Shown piece after piece: positions 45,914 through 54,149 of a stretch of 64,000 nucleotides of DNA. The position numbers and the translations under genes were made by a program. The stretch lies in assembly GCF_937129435.1 (NCBI RefSeq), contig NZ_CAKZNF010000033.1, positions 1 through 64,000 of the forward strand, written 5' to 3'. The stretch's first letter is position 1. Each line of letters opens with the position of its first letter. The notes under the pieces are model-generated. The model was not told the origin of the DNA. It searched no databases and was given only the letters and a program-made list of their open reading frames with translations. The stretch comes from an uncultured Parasphingopyxis sp. (GTDB lineage: Bacteria > Pseudomonadota > Alphaproteobacteria > Sphingomonadales > Sphingomonadaceae).

Positions 45914-45923
45914 GGTCCGCTCC

Positions 45924-46148
45924 CTATTTCACGATGTACGGCAGCAGGCCGATATGGCGGGCGCGCTTGATCGCACGGGCCAGCTCGCGCTGCTTCTTCG
46001 CCGAAACGGCGGTGATGCGGGAAGGAACGATCTTGCCGCGCTCGGACAGGAATCCCTGGAGCAGCTTGACGTCCTTGTAATCGATGACGGGCGCGTCCTT
46101 GCCGGAAAAGGGGCAGGATTTGCGGCGGCGGAAAAACGGTCGTGCCAT
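45924..46148 (-). CDS. rpsR: 30S ribosomal protein S18
   Basis: A 74-residue basic protein with [24 protein letters not shown] and the highly conserved [29 protein letters not shown] core (split here; key residues [10 protein letters not shown] and KRARHI). It lies three bases after rpsF and ten before rplI, the standard operon. Binds 16S rRNA with S6. Confidence 0.97.
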   Translation of the reverse strand: MARPFFRRRKSCPFSGKDAPVIDYKDVKLLQGFLSERGKIVPSRITAVSAKKQRELARAIKRARHIGLLPYIVK

Positions 46149-46151
46149 GAT

Positions 46152-46520
46152 CTAGTCCCTTCCGTCTTCGTTTTCGCTGTCGCGGCGGCGCTTCTTCTCC
46201 GCCTTGCGCATCATGATCGAGGGGCCTTCTTCATGCTCGTCGACCTTGATGGTCATATAGCGGATGACGTCCTCGTTGACGCGGGTCTGGCGTTCCAGCT
46301 CCTCGACAACCGAACCCGGCGCGTCGACGTGAAGCATCACGAAATGCGCCTTGCGGTTCTTGGCTATCGGATAGGCGAGCGATTTCAGGCCCCAGGTCTC
46401 GGTGCGCGTGACCTTGCCTTCGTTCGCTTCGATGATCTTGGTTGCTTCCTCGGCGAGCGAATCGACCTGGGCCTGTGCCAGATCCTGACGCGCGAGGAAG
46501 ACATGCTCGTAGAGAGCCAT
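46152..46520 (-). CDS. rpsF: 30S ribosomal protein S6
   Basis: The 122-residue product starts [19 protein letters not shown] and includes [19 protein letters not shown] and [19 protein letters not shown], typical of S6, with a basic C-terminal extension ([16 protein letters not shown]). I choose the ATG at 46520; upstream in-frame residues lack similarity to S6. First gene of rpsF-rpsR-rplI; a candidate promoter is described upstream. Confidence 0.97.
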   Translation of the reverse strand: MALYEHVFLARQDLAQAQVDSLAEEATKIIEANEGKVTRTETWGLKSLAYPIAKNRKAHFVMLHVDAPGSVVEELERQTRVNEDVIRYMTIKVDEHEEGPSIMMRKAEKKRRRDSENEDGRD

Positions 46521-46634
46521 ATGTCTTCGTCCTTTTTGGCCGATCGCTGACGCCGCACGATGCGAACGCCCCTCCGGCTGTCGTCTCAAAAATCACGGGG
46601 CGGAAAGCACGACGGCTCCGCCCCGGTGGCGGCG

Positions 46635-46663
46635 CACATAAGCGGTTTCGCGGGATATGGCAA
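46635..46663 (-). promoter_or_regulatory. candidate promoter of the rpsF operon
   Basis: On the minus strand, TTGCCA (46663-46658) and TATGTG (46640-46635) are separated by exactly 17 bases, a fair sigma-70-type pair, about 115 bases upstream of the rpsF start. The leader between could bind S6:S18, a known feedback mode in this operon, but I cannot identify the site with confidence. Confidence 0.4.
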
Positions 46664-46712
46664 GCGGCGCGGCGAATCCGGTCAGCGCGGCAATGATAGC
46701 GTAAGCATATAT

Positions 46713-46730
46713 GATTACCGGCCGGTAATC
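46713..46730. promoter_or_regulatory. perfect 18-base palindrome between rpsF and the PilZ gene
   Basis: The 18 bases GATTACCGGCCGGTAATC read the same on both strands. They lie about 50 bases upstream of the minus-strand rpsF promoter candidate and 60 bases before the PilZ gene start. A palindrome of this length in a divergent intergenic region may bind a dimeric regulator. No regulator is known to me for this sequence. Confidence 0.4.
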
Positions 46731-46789
46731 CGTAACCCTTTAGACCCGGTGCTGGCCTGTTGCGTACGGGCCAGTAGCGGGCGGGAAAA

Positions 46790-47101
46790 GTGCAGACTGC
46801 GAAAAATCACGAGGCGGAACGGCGCGAATATGAGCGGCACGTCATCTCACTCGCCGCCAAGGCGCGCCGCGCCAATGGCGGCACTCATGCCGCGATCACG
46901 ATCCTCGACGTCTCGGAAGGCGGTGTGCAGACGCTTGGAGCCGAGCAGTTCGGGGTCGGTACCGATCTGCTGATCTACCTGCCGGGTATTGCGCCGAAAA
47001 AGGCGCGCGTGGTGTGGCAGCGAGACGGGCGGACCGGCTCGCAATTCGATACGCCGCTCCACATCGCCGTGGTCGATCATCTGGCGCGGCAGTTTGCCTA
47101 A
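46790..47101 (+). CDS. PilZ domain protein
   Basis: A 103-residue single-domain protein with the c-di-GMP-binding RxxxR motif in ERREYERHVISL and the D-x-S-x-x-G motif in ILDVSEGGVQTL, the two parts of the PilZ binding site, followed by a beta barrel ending near ARVVWQRDGRTGSQFD. The start is a GTG at 46790. It probably senses c-di-GMP to control motility or exopolysaccharide. Its stop overlaps the convergent membrane-protein gene. Confidence 0.88.
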   Translation: MQTAKNHEAERREYERHVISLAAKARRANGGTHAAITILDVSEGGVQTLGAEQFGVGTDLLIYLPGIAPKKARVVWQRDGRTGSQFDTPLHIAVVDHLARQFA

Positions 47102-47712
47102 CTACGGCTGACGGCTTCACCGGGGCTCAGTAACAGGCACAGTCCGACAAGCAGGGTTGCGACCGTACCGGCTGCGCCGGCCGGAAAAATAAATGCCATT
47201 CCCTGCGGCAGGGCGAAAAGGCCGGTACCTAGCGCCGCCAGTCCGGCAATCGCCGTTATCGCTCCGATTGCCTTCTGCCCGCCTGACCTCGTCTGCAAAA
47301 GCTTTGCGCCCAGGATCAGGCCGGCAGCGCCGATCATCGCCTTGGCGAGAAGGTAGAAGAGGAAGGCGCCCGCTACGACCGTCGCAAGGACCGGTGCGAA
47401 ATCTTCGCCCGCCTCGGTCAGCGGCAGGAACATCGAAAGCCCGATCCCCGACTGCAGCGCGTTGAACACGCCGGATACTCCCAATAGCCCCCAGACAAGG
47501 CCGCGTCCCGGATCGCGTGGCAGCGCGGCAAAGGCCGTGGCTGCGACGAGCGCGAAGACTATCGTTTCGACGGCCCAAAGAGTTGAACGCAGCGGCCAGC
47601 CCTCGACAATCCCCACATCGCTCAACGCGAGGAAATAGACGATCTGCGTCGCCACGGTGACGAGAAGGCCGAGCGCAACAATGCGCGCGTGCGGCGAGAG
47701 CTGATGAACCAT
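47098..47712 (-). CDS. hypothetical integral membrane protein, 204 aa
   Basis: About six hydrophobic helices (first at residues 10-30, LGLLVTVATQIVYFLAL), a polar loop with AGEDFAPV, and a short C-terminus. The composition resembles DUF4386-type proteins, but I am not sure of the family. It is 88 bases after the acyl-CoA dehydrogenase gene on the same strand, so cotranscription is possible. Function unknown. Confidence 0.65.
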   Translation of the reverse strand: MVHQLSPHARIVALGLLVTVATQIVYFLALSDVGIVEGWPLRSTLWAVETIVFALVAATAFAALPRDPGRGLVWGLLGVSGVFNALQSGIGLSMFLPLTEAGEDFAPVLATVVAGAFLFYLLAKAMIGAAGLILGAKLLQTRSGGQKAIGAITAIAGLAALGTGLFALPQGMAFIFPAGAAGTVATLLVGLCLLLSPGEAVSRS

Positions 47713-47800
47713 CGTCGTTGCCCCTGTTTTTCAGGGACGGGTTCGCGCGGCGGCCCCCAAAGGTTACGCTGCTTGCCCCTTTGGCCGGTCGGCTATGCCG

Positions 47801-49072
47801 TCACTTGCCGATATAGCCGAAAAGCACACCGCCCACTTTCCGCATCTGAATCTCTTCTGCGCCCTCGGTGATGCGGTAGCGGCGGTGGTGGCGGTAGATG
47901 TGTTCGAACGGCTTATGGCGGGAATAGCCGATGCCTCCATGGACCTGCATCGCACGGTCGGCGGCGTCGCAGACGAGACGGTTTGCGCGATAGTTGCACA
48001 TACTGATCTGGTCCGAGAGCTTCTTCGCAACCTCGGTCTTGGGCATCGTGTCCATCGCCGCGGACACCGAGTAGATCAGCTGCCGGAGCATCGCCGCCTC
48101 GGTGTGCAGTTCGACGAGCGGGAACTGGATTGCCTGGTTCGCAGAAAGCGGCTTGCCGAACGGTTTGCGCTCGTTGGCGTATTTCACGCTCTCGTCGATG
48201 CAGTATTGCGCCGCGCCGAGCGATGACGCGGCCTGGCGGATGCGGTTTTCGTGGACGAAATGCTGCGCGCAGGCGAGCCCCCAGTCCGGATCGCCGAGCA
48301 CGGCGTCTTCCGGAATCCAGACATTGGTGAACTTCACCTTGGGATGGTCGGTGGGCATGTTGAACGTCCACAGATATTCCCCGATTTCGACGCCCTCGGC
48401 ATCATAGGGGACAAGAAAACAGCCGATCCCCTTGGCGTCGCCATCCTCGCCCGCATGGCGTGCGAAGACCATGCAATGCGTCGCGACGTGGCTGCCCGTC
48501 GTCCACATCTTGTTGCCGTTGATCAGCCAGCCGGGCTTGCCATCCTTGTCCTGCCGCACCGCGCGCGTATCCATCCAGGTGGCGTCGGAGCCGTGATCCT
48601 CTTCCGTCAATCCAAACGTCCAGCGCAGCTCTCCCTTCAGCATTTTCGGAATGAAATCCGCCTTTTGCTCGTCTGTGCCGAAATCACGCACCATCAGCGG
48701 CTGAACGAGATTGCCGACGATCGAGCTTTCGTTCTGCAGGTCGTTGTGCAGGCCGAGCCCCTTGTGCGCCAGATGCTCGCGAATCCGCGCCATGGCGAGG
48801 TGCGAGCCGTTCTTGCCGTCGAACTCTTCGGGCAGCGCATAGCGGAAATGCCCGGCGGCGTCGGCGCGCTTGCGCATTTCGCGCAGCAATGCTTCCCAGT
48901 CCTCGCTTGGCAGCCCGTCATTGTCCCAGTCGGTGCGCGCATGTTCGCGGCGGTGATCGAAGAATCGGTCATTGTCGTCCTGCGACTGCAACGGCTTGAT
49001 CTCGGCTTCGATGAAGGCGTCCAGTTCGGCGAGATAGTCCTCGATTTCACGGGGAATCTGAAAAGGGTTCAC
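47801..49072 (-). CDS. acyl-CoA dehydrogenase, ACAD10/11-like
   Basis: The 423-residue flavoenzyme has the acyl-CoA dehydrogenase core: WTFGLTEEDHGSDATWM, WLINGNKMWTTGSHVA, HENRIRQAASSLGAAQYCI, and MQVHGGIGYSRHKPFEHIYRHHRRYRI. These segments are closer to the ACAD10/11 branch than to chain-length beta-oxidation enzymes. It starts at a GTG that overlaps the stop of the upstream phosphotransferase gene (GTGA), and AGGA lies upstream. The pair resembles the two domains of eukaryotic ACAD10/11 and the bacterial LvaA/LvaC pair used for 4-hydroxyacyl-CoA. Confidence 0.88.
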   Translation of the reverse strand: MNPFQIPREIEDYLAELDAFIEAEIKPLQSQDDNDRFFDHRREHARTDWDNDGLPSEDWEALLREMRKRADAAGHFRYALPEEFDGKNGSHLAMARIREHLAHKGLGLHNDLQNESSIVGNLVQPLMVRDFGTDEQKADFIPKMLKGELRWTFGLTEEDHGSDATWMDTRAVRQDKDGKPGWLINGNKMWTTGSHVATHCMVFARHAGEDGDAKGIGCFLVPYDAEGVEIGEYLWTFNMPTDHPKVKFTNVWIPEDAVLGDPDWGLACAQHFVHENRIRQAASSLGAAQYCIDESVKYANERKPFGKPLSANQAIQFPLVELHTEAAMLRQLIYSVSAAMDTMPKTEVAKKLSDQISMCNYRANRLVCDAADRAMQVHGGIGYSRHKPFEHIYRHHRRYRITEGAEEIQMRKVGGVLFGYIGK

Positions 49073-50478
49073 TTAATCCTCCATCGTGTTTTCGCGACGC
49101 GCAGGCCGCCATATTTGGGTTGATCGATCGAAAGGCGTTCGAGCGCCGAGAGGCGCAGATGGTCGAAAAGATCGTCGTCGGCGAGATCGCGATGGCCGCC
49201 GCGCAATGCCTCGCAGAATGCGCCATGGCCGATGTCGAGCGCGTCGAGACGTTGCGCCTGCCGCGCGGCGAACATTCCGCCCCAGGCCGCGGCCCGTTGC
49301 GCGATCCCGAGCGCATTGTTGGCGACGCGCGCCTCGAACAGCGGATGGCCCTCCAGCCCCGGCATCACCTTTTCGCGATCCCATTCGATCAGCGCGTTGA
49401 GGATTTCGGCATAGGCGACTTCGCCGGTCTCCGGCAACAGCGGCGGCTCGGCCCATTCGATCGGCCGGCTCTCGGTGTCGCGCATCGCTTCGAACTGCAG
49501 GACGAGATCGATCTCGACCTCCGAGACGCGGCGGCCGATAATCGTGCGTTCCAGGGTATGTGCGCTGCCGTCGCGATAGCTGTGGCCCATTCGCAGGCAT
49601 GCAACGCCCCACCACAATGTGTTATAGACCAGCCACCAGTCGAAGCGTGCGCGATCGACCGTCGTCCCGCTCGCCGCCTCGTAAGCCGCGATCAGGTTTC
49701 CGGCGCTATCGAAGCCTCCTGCTTCCTTTTCATAATGTCCGAAGCGCCAGCTCGGCGTGCACAGATAGGCGAGATCTTCCAGCGGATCGCCGAAATGGGC
49801 GAGTTCCCAGTCGAGAACGGCACTGATCCCGTCACTGTCGATCATCAGATTGCCCATCCGAAAATCGCCGTGCACGAGCTTCGGTTCGGCAGGCGGCGGT
49901 AAGTGTCGCTCGAGCCAGCCAAATGCGTGATCGAAAATCGGGATGGCGCCGTCGACCTCTCGATAGGCGGCTTCCTGCTGGTCGAGAAGCTGCCGTTCGG
50001 TGACTGTCTGAATGTCGCCGGGAAGACCGTCGCGGGGGAGGGCGTGGATCAACGCCAACTCGCGCGCGCATGCGGTGCTCAAACCTGCCTCGGCCTCCGC
50101 AAAATCCGGGTTGCCGAGGATCTTGTGAGGCAGCGTCTCGCCCTCGGCGCGCGCCATGACGAACCCGGTGCCGAGCGCGTCCTCGTCGCCGAGCACGCCC
50201 AGGACGCGAGGAGCCGTGACGCCGGCCTGTTCGGCAATCGCGATCAGCTTTGCCTGCGCCGCGAGCGAAATCGCCGCGATCGCCGCTTCGTCGCCGCCGC
50301 GATCGGCCATGCCGTCGGGCAGGCGCCGCAGCACCATGCCTTGGCCGCCATGATCGAACGACCAGCTTTCCATATTGGCGCCGCCGCTCAATCGGCGCAG
50401 ATTGGCGATCTCTGGCTCGCCACCGAATTGGCGCGCGCAGAACCGGGTCAGCTTTTCGGTGAATTCTCTCTCTTCCAC
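49069..50478 (-). CDS. phosphotransferase, APH-type kinase, ACAD10/11 kinase-like
   Basis: A 469-residue aminoglycoside-phosphotransferase-fold kinase. The catalytic loop is LVHGDFRMGNLMIDSDG, with HGDFR and the metal-binding AVLDWELAHFGDPLEDLAYL (DWE). A glycine-rich nucleotide region lies near residues 20-45 (RRLSGGANMESW). This is the APH family found as the N-terminal domain of ACAD10/11, which phosphorylates 4-hydroxyacyl-CoA. Start is a GTG at 50478 without a strong ribosome binding site, so it could be shorter. Divergent from fabD. Confidence 0.85.
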   Translation of the reverse strand: MEEREFTEKLTRFCARQFGGEPEIANLRRLSGGANMESWSFDHGGQGMVLRRLPDGMADRGGDEAAIAAISLAAQAKLIAIAEQAGVTAPRVLGVLGDEDALGTGFVMARAEGETLPHKILGNPDFAEAEAGLSTACARELALIHALPRDGLPGDIQTVTERQLLDQQEAAYREVDGAIPIFDHAFGWLERHLPPPAEPKLVHGDFRMGNLMIDSDGISAVLDWELAHFGDPLEDLAYLCTPSWRFGHYEKEAGGFDSAGNLIAAYEAASGTTVDRARFDWWLVYNTLWWGVACLRMGHSYRDGSAHTLERTIIGRRVSEVEIDLVLQFEAMRDTESRPIEWAEPPLLPETGEVAYAEILNALIEWDREKVMPGLEGHPLFEARVANNALGIAQRAAAWGGMFAARQAQRLDALDIGHGAFCEALRGGHRDLADDDLFDHLRLSALERLSIDQPKYGGLRVAKTRWRIK

Positions 50479-50577
50479 AGAGTTGACGCTAACGTAATGC
50501 TGTGCCCGCTTCAACGGTTGCCTAAAGGGCGGCGAAGCGCGAAAGCGTGTCGCGCCGAACAGAGCAGGAGAAATTGC

Positions 50578-51513
50578 ATGCGTGCGTTCATCTTTCCGGG
50601 GCAGGGGAGCCAGGCGGTCGGCATGGGCCGGGCGCTGGCCGATGCGTCCCAGATTGCGCGCCACGTGTTCGCGGAAGTGGACGAAGCCTTGGGGCAGAGC
50701 CTTTTTGCGCTGATGTGCGAGGGGCCGGAGGATGAGCTGACGCTGACGGAGAACGCGCAGCCGGCGATCATGGCAAATTCGGTCGCGACGCTGCGTGTTC
50801 TGGAGGCTGAGGGAGGATTCAGACTGGGCGACAAGGCGGAATTCGTCGCCGGTCATAGTCTCGGCGAATATTCGGCGCTGTGCGGCGCAGGCGCGATCGA
50901 CCTGACGACGACGGCGAAGTTGCTCAAGACACGCGGCCGGGCGATGCAGGATGCGGTGCCGGTGGGAGAGGGGGCGATGGCTGTATTCCTCGGGCCCGAT
51001 ATCGAAGATGTTAAGGCGATTGCCGAGGAAGCGGCGGGGGACGAGGTTTGCGTCGTTGCCAATGACAATGCGCCGGGCCAGGCCGTGATTTCGGGCCACA
51101 AGACGGCGGTCGATCGTGCCTGCGCGCTGGGCAAGGAGCGCGGCGCCAAGCGCGCTATGCCACTTGCGGTATCGGCGCCGTTCCACTGTCCGTTGATGAA
51201 ACCGGCGGCGGACAGGATGGCCGACGCGCTTGCAGACGTCGAAATCCATGTGCCGAGTGCGATGCTCTACGCCAATGTGACGGCGGGCGCGGTGGGCGAG
51301 CATGAAGCGATCCGCGGGCTGTTGGTAGAACAGGTCACGGCAATGGTTCGTTGGCGCGAAAGTATCCTCGCCATGGCCGGGGAAGGTACGAGCGAGTTCA
51401 TCGAGCTCGGCGGCAAGGTCGTCGCGCCGATGGTGAAACGCATTGCCTCCGACAGCATACAGAAGAGCATCGTGTCGATGGACGATATCGCCGCGTTGGT
51501 GGAGGAAATTTGA
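50578..51513 (+). CDS. fabD: malonyl-CoA:acyl carrier protein transacylase
   Basis: Moves the malonyl group to ACP. The 311-residue protein starts RAFIFPGQGSQAVGMG and has the nucleophile serine in AGHSLGEYSALCG, then VSAPFHCPLMKPAADRM with the catalytic His, and FIELGGKVVAPMVKRI. The ATG at 50578 is preceded by CAGGAG. First gene of a fatty acid synthesis cluster fabD-fabG-acpP-fabF; its 3' end is followed by an unusual inverted-repeat element. Confidence 0.97.
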   Translation: MRAFIFPGQGSQAVGMGRALADASQIARHVFAEVDEALGQSLFALMCEGPEDELTLTENAQPAIMANSVATLRVLEAEGGFRLGDKAEFVAGHSLGEYSALCGAGAIDLTTTAKLLKTRGRAMQDAVPVGEGAMAVFLGPDIEDVKAIAEEAAGDEVCVVANDNAPGQAVISGHKTAVDRACALGKERGAKRAMPLAVSAPFHCPLMKPAADRMADALADVEIHVPSAMLYANVTAGAVGEHEAIRGLLVEQVTAMVRWRESILAMAGEGTSEFIELGGKVVAPMVKRIASDSIQKSIVSMDDIAALVEEI

Positions 51514-51514
51514 T

Positions 51515-51633
51515 TCACACAAAGACACGAAGTCACGAAGAAGAGATTGCGCGAAGCGCATTTAACTTCATCATTGGCCCGCGAATGCGTGCGCCGAGGG
51601 AAAACGCCTTTGTGGCTTTGTGGCTTTGTGTGA
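51515..51633. repeat. inverted array of 8-base repeats between fabD and fabG
   Basis: Three tandem units CACAAAGA, CACGAAGT and CACGAAGA at 51518-51541 are mirrored by CTTTGTGG, CTTTGTGG and CTTTGTGT at 51608-51631. Outer bases TCA and TGA complete the match, giving arms of about 27 bases with a 65-base centre. The transcript could fold into a long hairpin before fabG. It begins two bases after the fabD stop. The centre has no recognisable gene; GCGCGAAGCGCA near 51550 is a small separate hairpin. Confidence 0.7.
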
Positions 51634-51666
51634 CCCAAAATTAGATCCAGACCCAAGAGGAATTCC

Positions 51667-52404
51667 ATGTTCGATCTTTCAGGCAAAACCGCGCTCGTTA
51701 CGGGCGCTTCCGGCGGTATCGGTTCGGCGATCGCCAAGGGGCTGGCCGCGCAGGGTGCAAGGGTGGCGCTCTCCGGGACGCGCGAGGATGCGCTGAAGAC
51801 CGTGGCAGACGAAATCGGTGGCGATCCCGTGATTCTGCCGTGCAACCTCTCGGATTCCAATGCCGTCGATGCACTCGTCCCGTCCGCAGTCGAAGCGCTT
51901 GGGCAGCTCGATATTCTCGTCAACAATGCCGGCGTCACGCGCGACAATCTTGCCATGCGGATGAAGGACGAGGAGTGGCAGGACGTGATCCGGATTAACC
52001 TGGAGGCCGCTTTCCGGCTCGCGCGCGCTTCGATGCGGCCGATGATGAAGGCGAAGACGGGGCGGATCATCTCGATCACGTCTGTCGTCGGCGCCACGGG
52101 CAATCCGGGGCAGGCCAATTACGCCGCGTCCAAGGCGGGACTGATCGGCATGTCGAAGGCGCTGGCGCAGGAAGTCGCGAGCCGCGGCATCACCGTGAAC
52201 TGCATAGCGCCAGGCTTTATCGCCTCGGCCATGACCGACGAACTGCCCGACGCGCAAAAGGAAGCCCTGAAGCAACGCATTCCGGCGGGGAAACTGGGCG
52301 AGGGCGCGGACATTGCCGCCGCCGCTGTCTATCTGGCGTCGGACGAGGCGGCCTATGTTACCGGCCAGACCTTGCACGTAAACGGCGGAATGGCGATGAT
52401 TTAG
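51667..52404 (+). CDS. fabG: 3-oxoacyl-[acyl-carrier-protein] reductase
   Basis: NADPH-dependent reduction of 3-oxoacyl-ACP. The 245-residue short-chain dehydrogenase begins [19 protein letters not shown] with the dinucleotide loop, [19 protein letters not shown], the SITSVVG serine, the YAASKAG Tyr/Lys pair, and ends with [21 protein letters not shown]. The position between fabD and acpP supports FabG. Confidence 0.95.
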   Translation: MFDLSGKTALVTGASGGIGSAIAKGLAAQGARVALSGTREDALKTVADEIGGDPVILPCNLSDSNAVDALVPSAVEALGQLDILVNNAGVTRDNLAMRMKDEEWQDVIRINLEAAFRLARASMRPMMKAKTGRIISITSVVGATGNPGQANYAASKAGLIGMSKALAQEVASRGITVNCIAPGFIASAMTDELPDAQKEALKQRIPAGKLGEGADIAAAAVYLASDEAAYVTGQTLHVNGGMAMI

Positions 52405-52426
52405 CTTGCGTCAACATGAACGGGGC

Positions 52427-52455
52427 TTGCGCGATTTCGCCTCGCCCACTAGGAA
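52427..52455 (+). promoter_or_regulatory. candidate acpP promoter
   Basis: TTGCGC at 52427-52432 and TAGGAA at 52450-52455 are 17 bases apart, 31 bases upstream of the acpP start. The spacing and sequences fit a moderate sigma-70 promoter. A separate promoter for the very abundant acyl carrier protein is expected, but position is inferred from sequence only. Confidence 0.4.
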
Positions 52456-52486
52456 ACTTGGGAATCACAAAGCCAAAGGACAATCC

Positions 52487-52720
52487 ATGAGCGATACCGC
52501 CGAACGGGTGAAAAAGATCGTAACCGAGCATCTGGGCGTCGAAGCCGACAAGGTTACCGAAGATGCGGCCTTTATCGACGATCTGGGCGCCGACAGCCTT
52601 GATATCGTTGAACTCGTCATGGCTTTCGAGGAAGAATTCGGGGTCGAAATCCCGGACGACGCCGCCGAAGACATCACGACCGTCAAGGACGCGATCACCT
52701 ATATCGAAAAGAACAGCTGA
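52487..52720 (+). CDS. acpP: acyl carrier protein
   Basis: The 77-residue acidic protein has the 4'-phosphopantetheine attachment site in [20 protein letters not shown] (serine in DSL), and [19 protein letters not shown] at the N-terminus. Length is standard. The ATG at 52487 gives the normal N-terminus. A strong terminator follows 44 bases downstream. Confidence 0.97.
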   Translation: MSDTAERVKKIVTEHLGVEADKVTEDAAFIDDLGADSLDIVELVMAFEEEFGVEIPDDAAEDITTVKDAITYIEKNS

Positions 52721-52764
52721 GGCTGCTTTGTCGACAGGGACGGGCCCGCGGGCCCGGTCCCGTG

Positions 52765-52802
52765 AAAACGGCTCTTCTGCGTTTCGGCAGGGAGCCGTTT
52801 TT
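52765..52802 (+). terminator. rho-independent terminator after acpP
   Basis: The sequence AAAACGGCTC pairs with GAGCCGTTTT, with an inner stem CTGC/GCAG and a six-base loop (GTTTCG), followed by a run of T. A small internal bulge is present. It ends the acpP transcript in part; fabF starts about 90 bases further on and has its own ribosome binding site. Confidence 0.88.
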
Positions 52803-52888
52803 CATTGGCGGATAAGCGTCTATAAGGCCCGCCAGATCGTAAGCGGCCGGTGCGCCGCAAGTGGATGCATGAACAAGGAGCAGCAGCA

Positions 52889-54145
52889 ATGCGCCGTGTA
52901 GTCGTTACCGGGCTGGGCCTCGTCACGCCGCTGGGCGGTGATGTCGAAACGAGCTGGAAGAACATCGTCGCCGGAAAGTCCGGTGCCGGGCAGATCACCC
53001 ACTTCGACCCTTCCGACCAGAAATGCACGATCGCCTGCGAGGTGAAGTCGGCCGATCACGAATATGGCTTCGATCCCGAACACCATGTCGATCACAAGAT
53101 CCGGCGGCAGGTCGACCCGTTCATCATCTACGGTATCGATGCCGCCAGCCAGGCCATCGAGGATGCCGGGCTGACCGATATGTCGGAAGAAGAACGTTTC
53201 CGCGCCGGCTGTTCGATCGGATCGGGGATCGGCGGATTGCCCGGGATCGAGAGTGAATCGCTGCTGCTCGCCGAGCGCGGCCCCGGCCGTGTCAGCCCGC
53301 ACTTCGTTCATGGCCGGCTGATCAACCTCGTGTCGGGGCAGGTCAGCATCAAATACGGCCTGATGGGGCCGAACCATGCGGTGGTGACGGCCTGTTCGAC
53401 GGGCGCGCATTCGATCGGCGATGCGGCGCGGATGATCGCGCTCGACGATGCCGATGTGATGCTCGCGGGCGGCGCCGAGGCCACGATCTGTCCGATCGGC
53501 ATTGCCGGCTTCGCGCAGGCCAAGGCGTTATGCACCAACCGCAATGACGATCCCGAAGGCGCCAGCCGTCCCTATGACAAGGGCCGCAGCGGCTTCGTTA
53601 TGGGTGAGGGCGCGGGCGTCGTCGTGCTGGAGGAATATGAGCGCGCCAAGGCGCGCGGCGCGAACATCTATGCCGAGGTCGTCGGCTACGGCCTTTCCGG
53701 CGACGCGCATCATGTGACGGCGCCGCACCCGGAAGGGCTCGGTGCCTATCGTTCGATGGAAATGGCACTGAACAAGGCCGGGCTCGCGCCGGGCGACATC
53801 GATTACATTAACGCCCACGGCACCTCGACAATGGCCGACCTGATCGAGCTTGAATCGGTCAAACGGCTGTTCGGCGATGCGGCAAACAGCCTTTCGATGA
53901 GCTCGACGAAATCGGCGATCGGCCATCTGCTCGGCGGTGCCGGCGCGGTCGAATCGATCTTCTGCATTCTTGCGATGCGCGATCAGGTTGTGCCGCCCAC
54001 GCTCAACCTCGAAGATCCCGAGGACGGTACCGAGGGCATGGATTTGGTACCGCTCGAGGCCCGTGAGCGCGAGGTCAAAGCCGTGCTCAACAACAGCTTC
54101 GGCTTCGGCGGCACCAATGCCAGCCTTGTGATGAAGGCCGTCTAG
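52889..54145 (+). CDS. fabF: 3-oxoacyl-[acyl-carrier-protein] synthase II
   Basis: Condensing enzyme for chain elongation. The 418-residue sequence starts MRRVVVTGLGLVTPLGGD and has the nucleophile cysteine in VVTACSTGAHSIGDAA, and the two histidines in INAHGTSTMADLIEL and KSAIGHLLGGAGAVE. The start at 52889 follows an AAGGAG site at the right distance. mltG follows after four bases. Confidence 0.97.
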   Translation: MRRVVVTGLGLVTPLGGDVETSWKNIVAGKSGAGQITHFDPSDQKCTIACEVKSADHEYGFDPEHHVDHKIRRQVDPFIIYGIDAASQAIEDAGLTDMSEEERFRAGCSIGSGIGGLPGIESESLLLAERGPGRVSPHFVHGRLINLVSGQVSIKYGLMGPNHAVVTACSTGAHSIGDAARMIALDDADVMLAGGAEATICPIGIAGFAQAKALCTNRNDDPEGASRPYDKGRSGFVMGEGAGVVVLEEYERAKARGANIYAEVVGYGLSGDAHHVTAPHPEGLGAYRSMEMALNKAGLAPGDIDYINAHGTSTMADLIELESVKRLFGDAANSLSMSSTKSAIGHLLGGAGAVESIFCILAMRDQVVPPTLNLEDPEDGTEGMDLVPLEAREREVKAVLNNSFGFGGTNASLVMKAV

Positions 54146-54149
54146 CGAC

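Noticed and set aside
51518..51631. Repeat array as a CRISPR
   Set aside because: Units are 8 bases, without spacers, and arranged as an inverted pair; no cas genes.
51267..52118. 283-codon minus-strand frame across fabD, the repeat element and fabG
   Set aside because: Antisense to two certain genes and crosses a repeat array; no ribosome binding site or domain.
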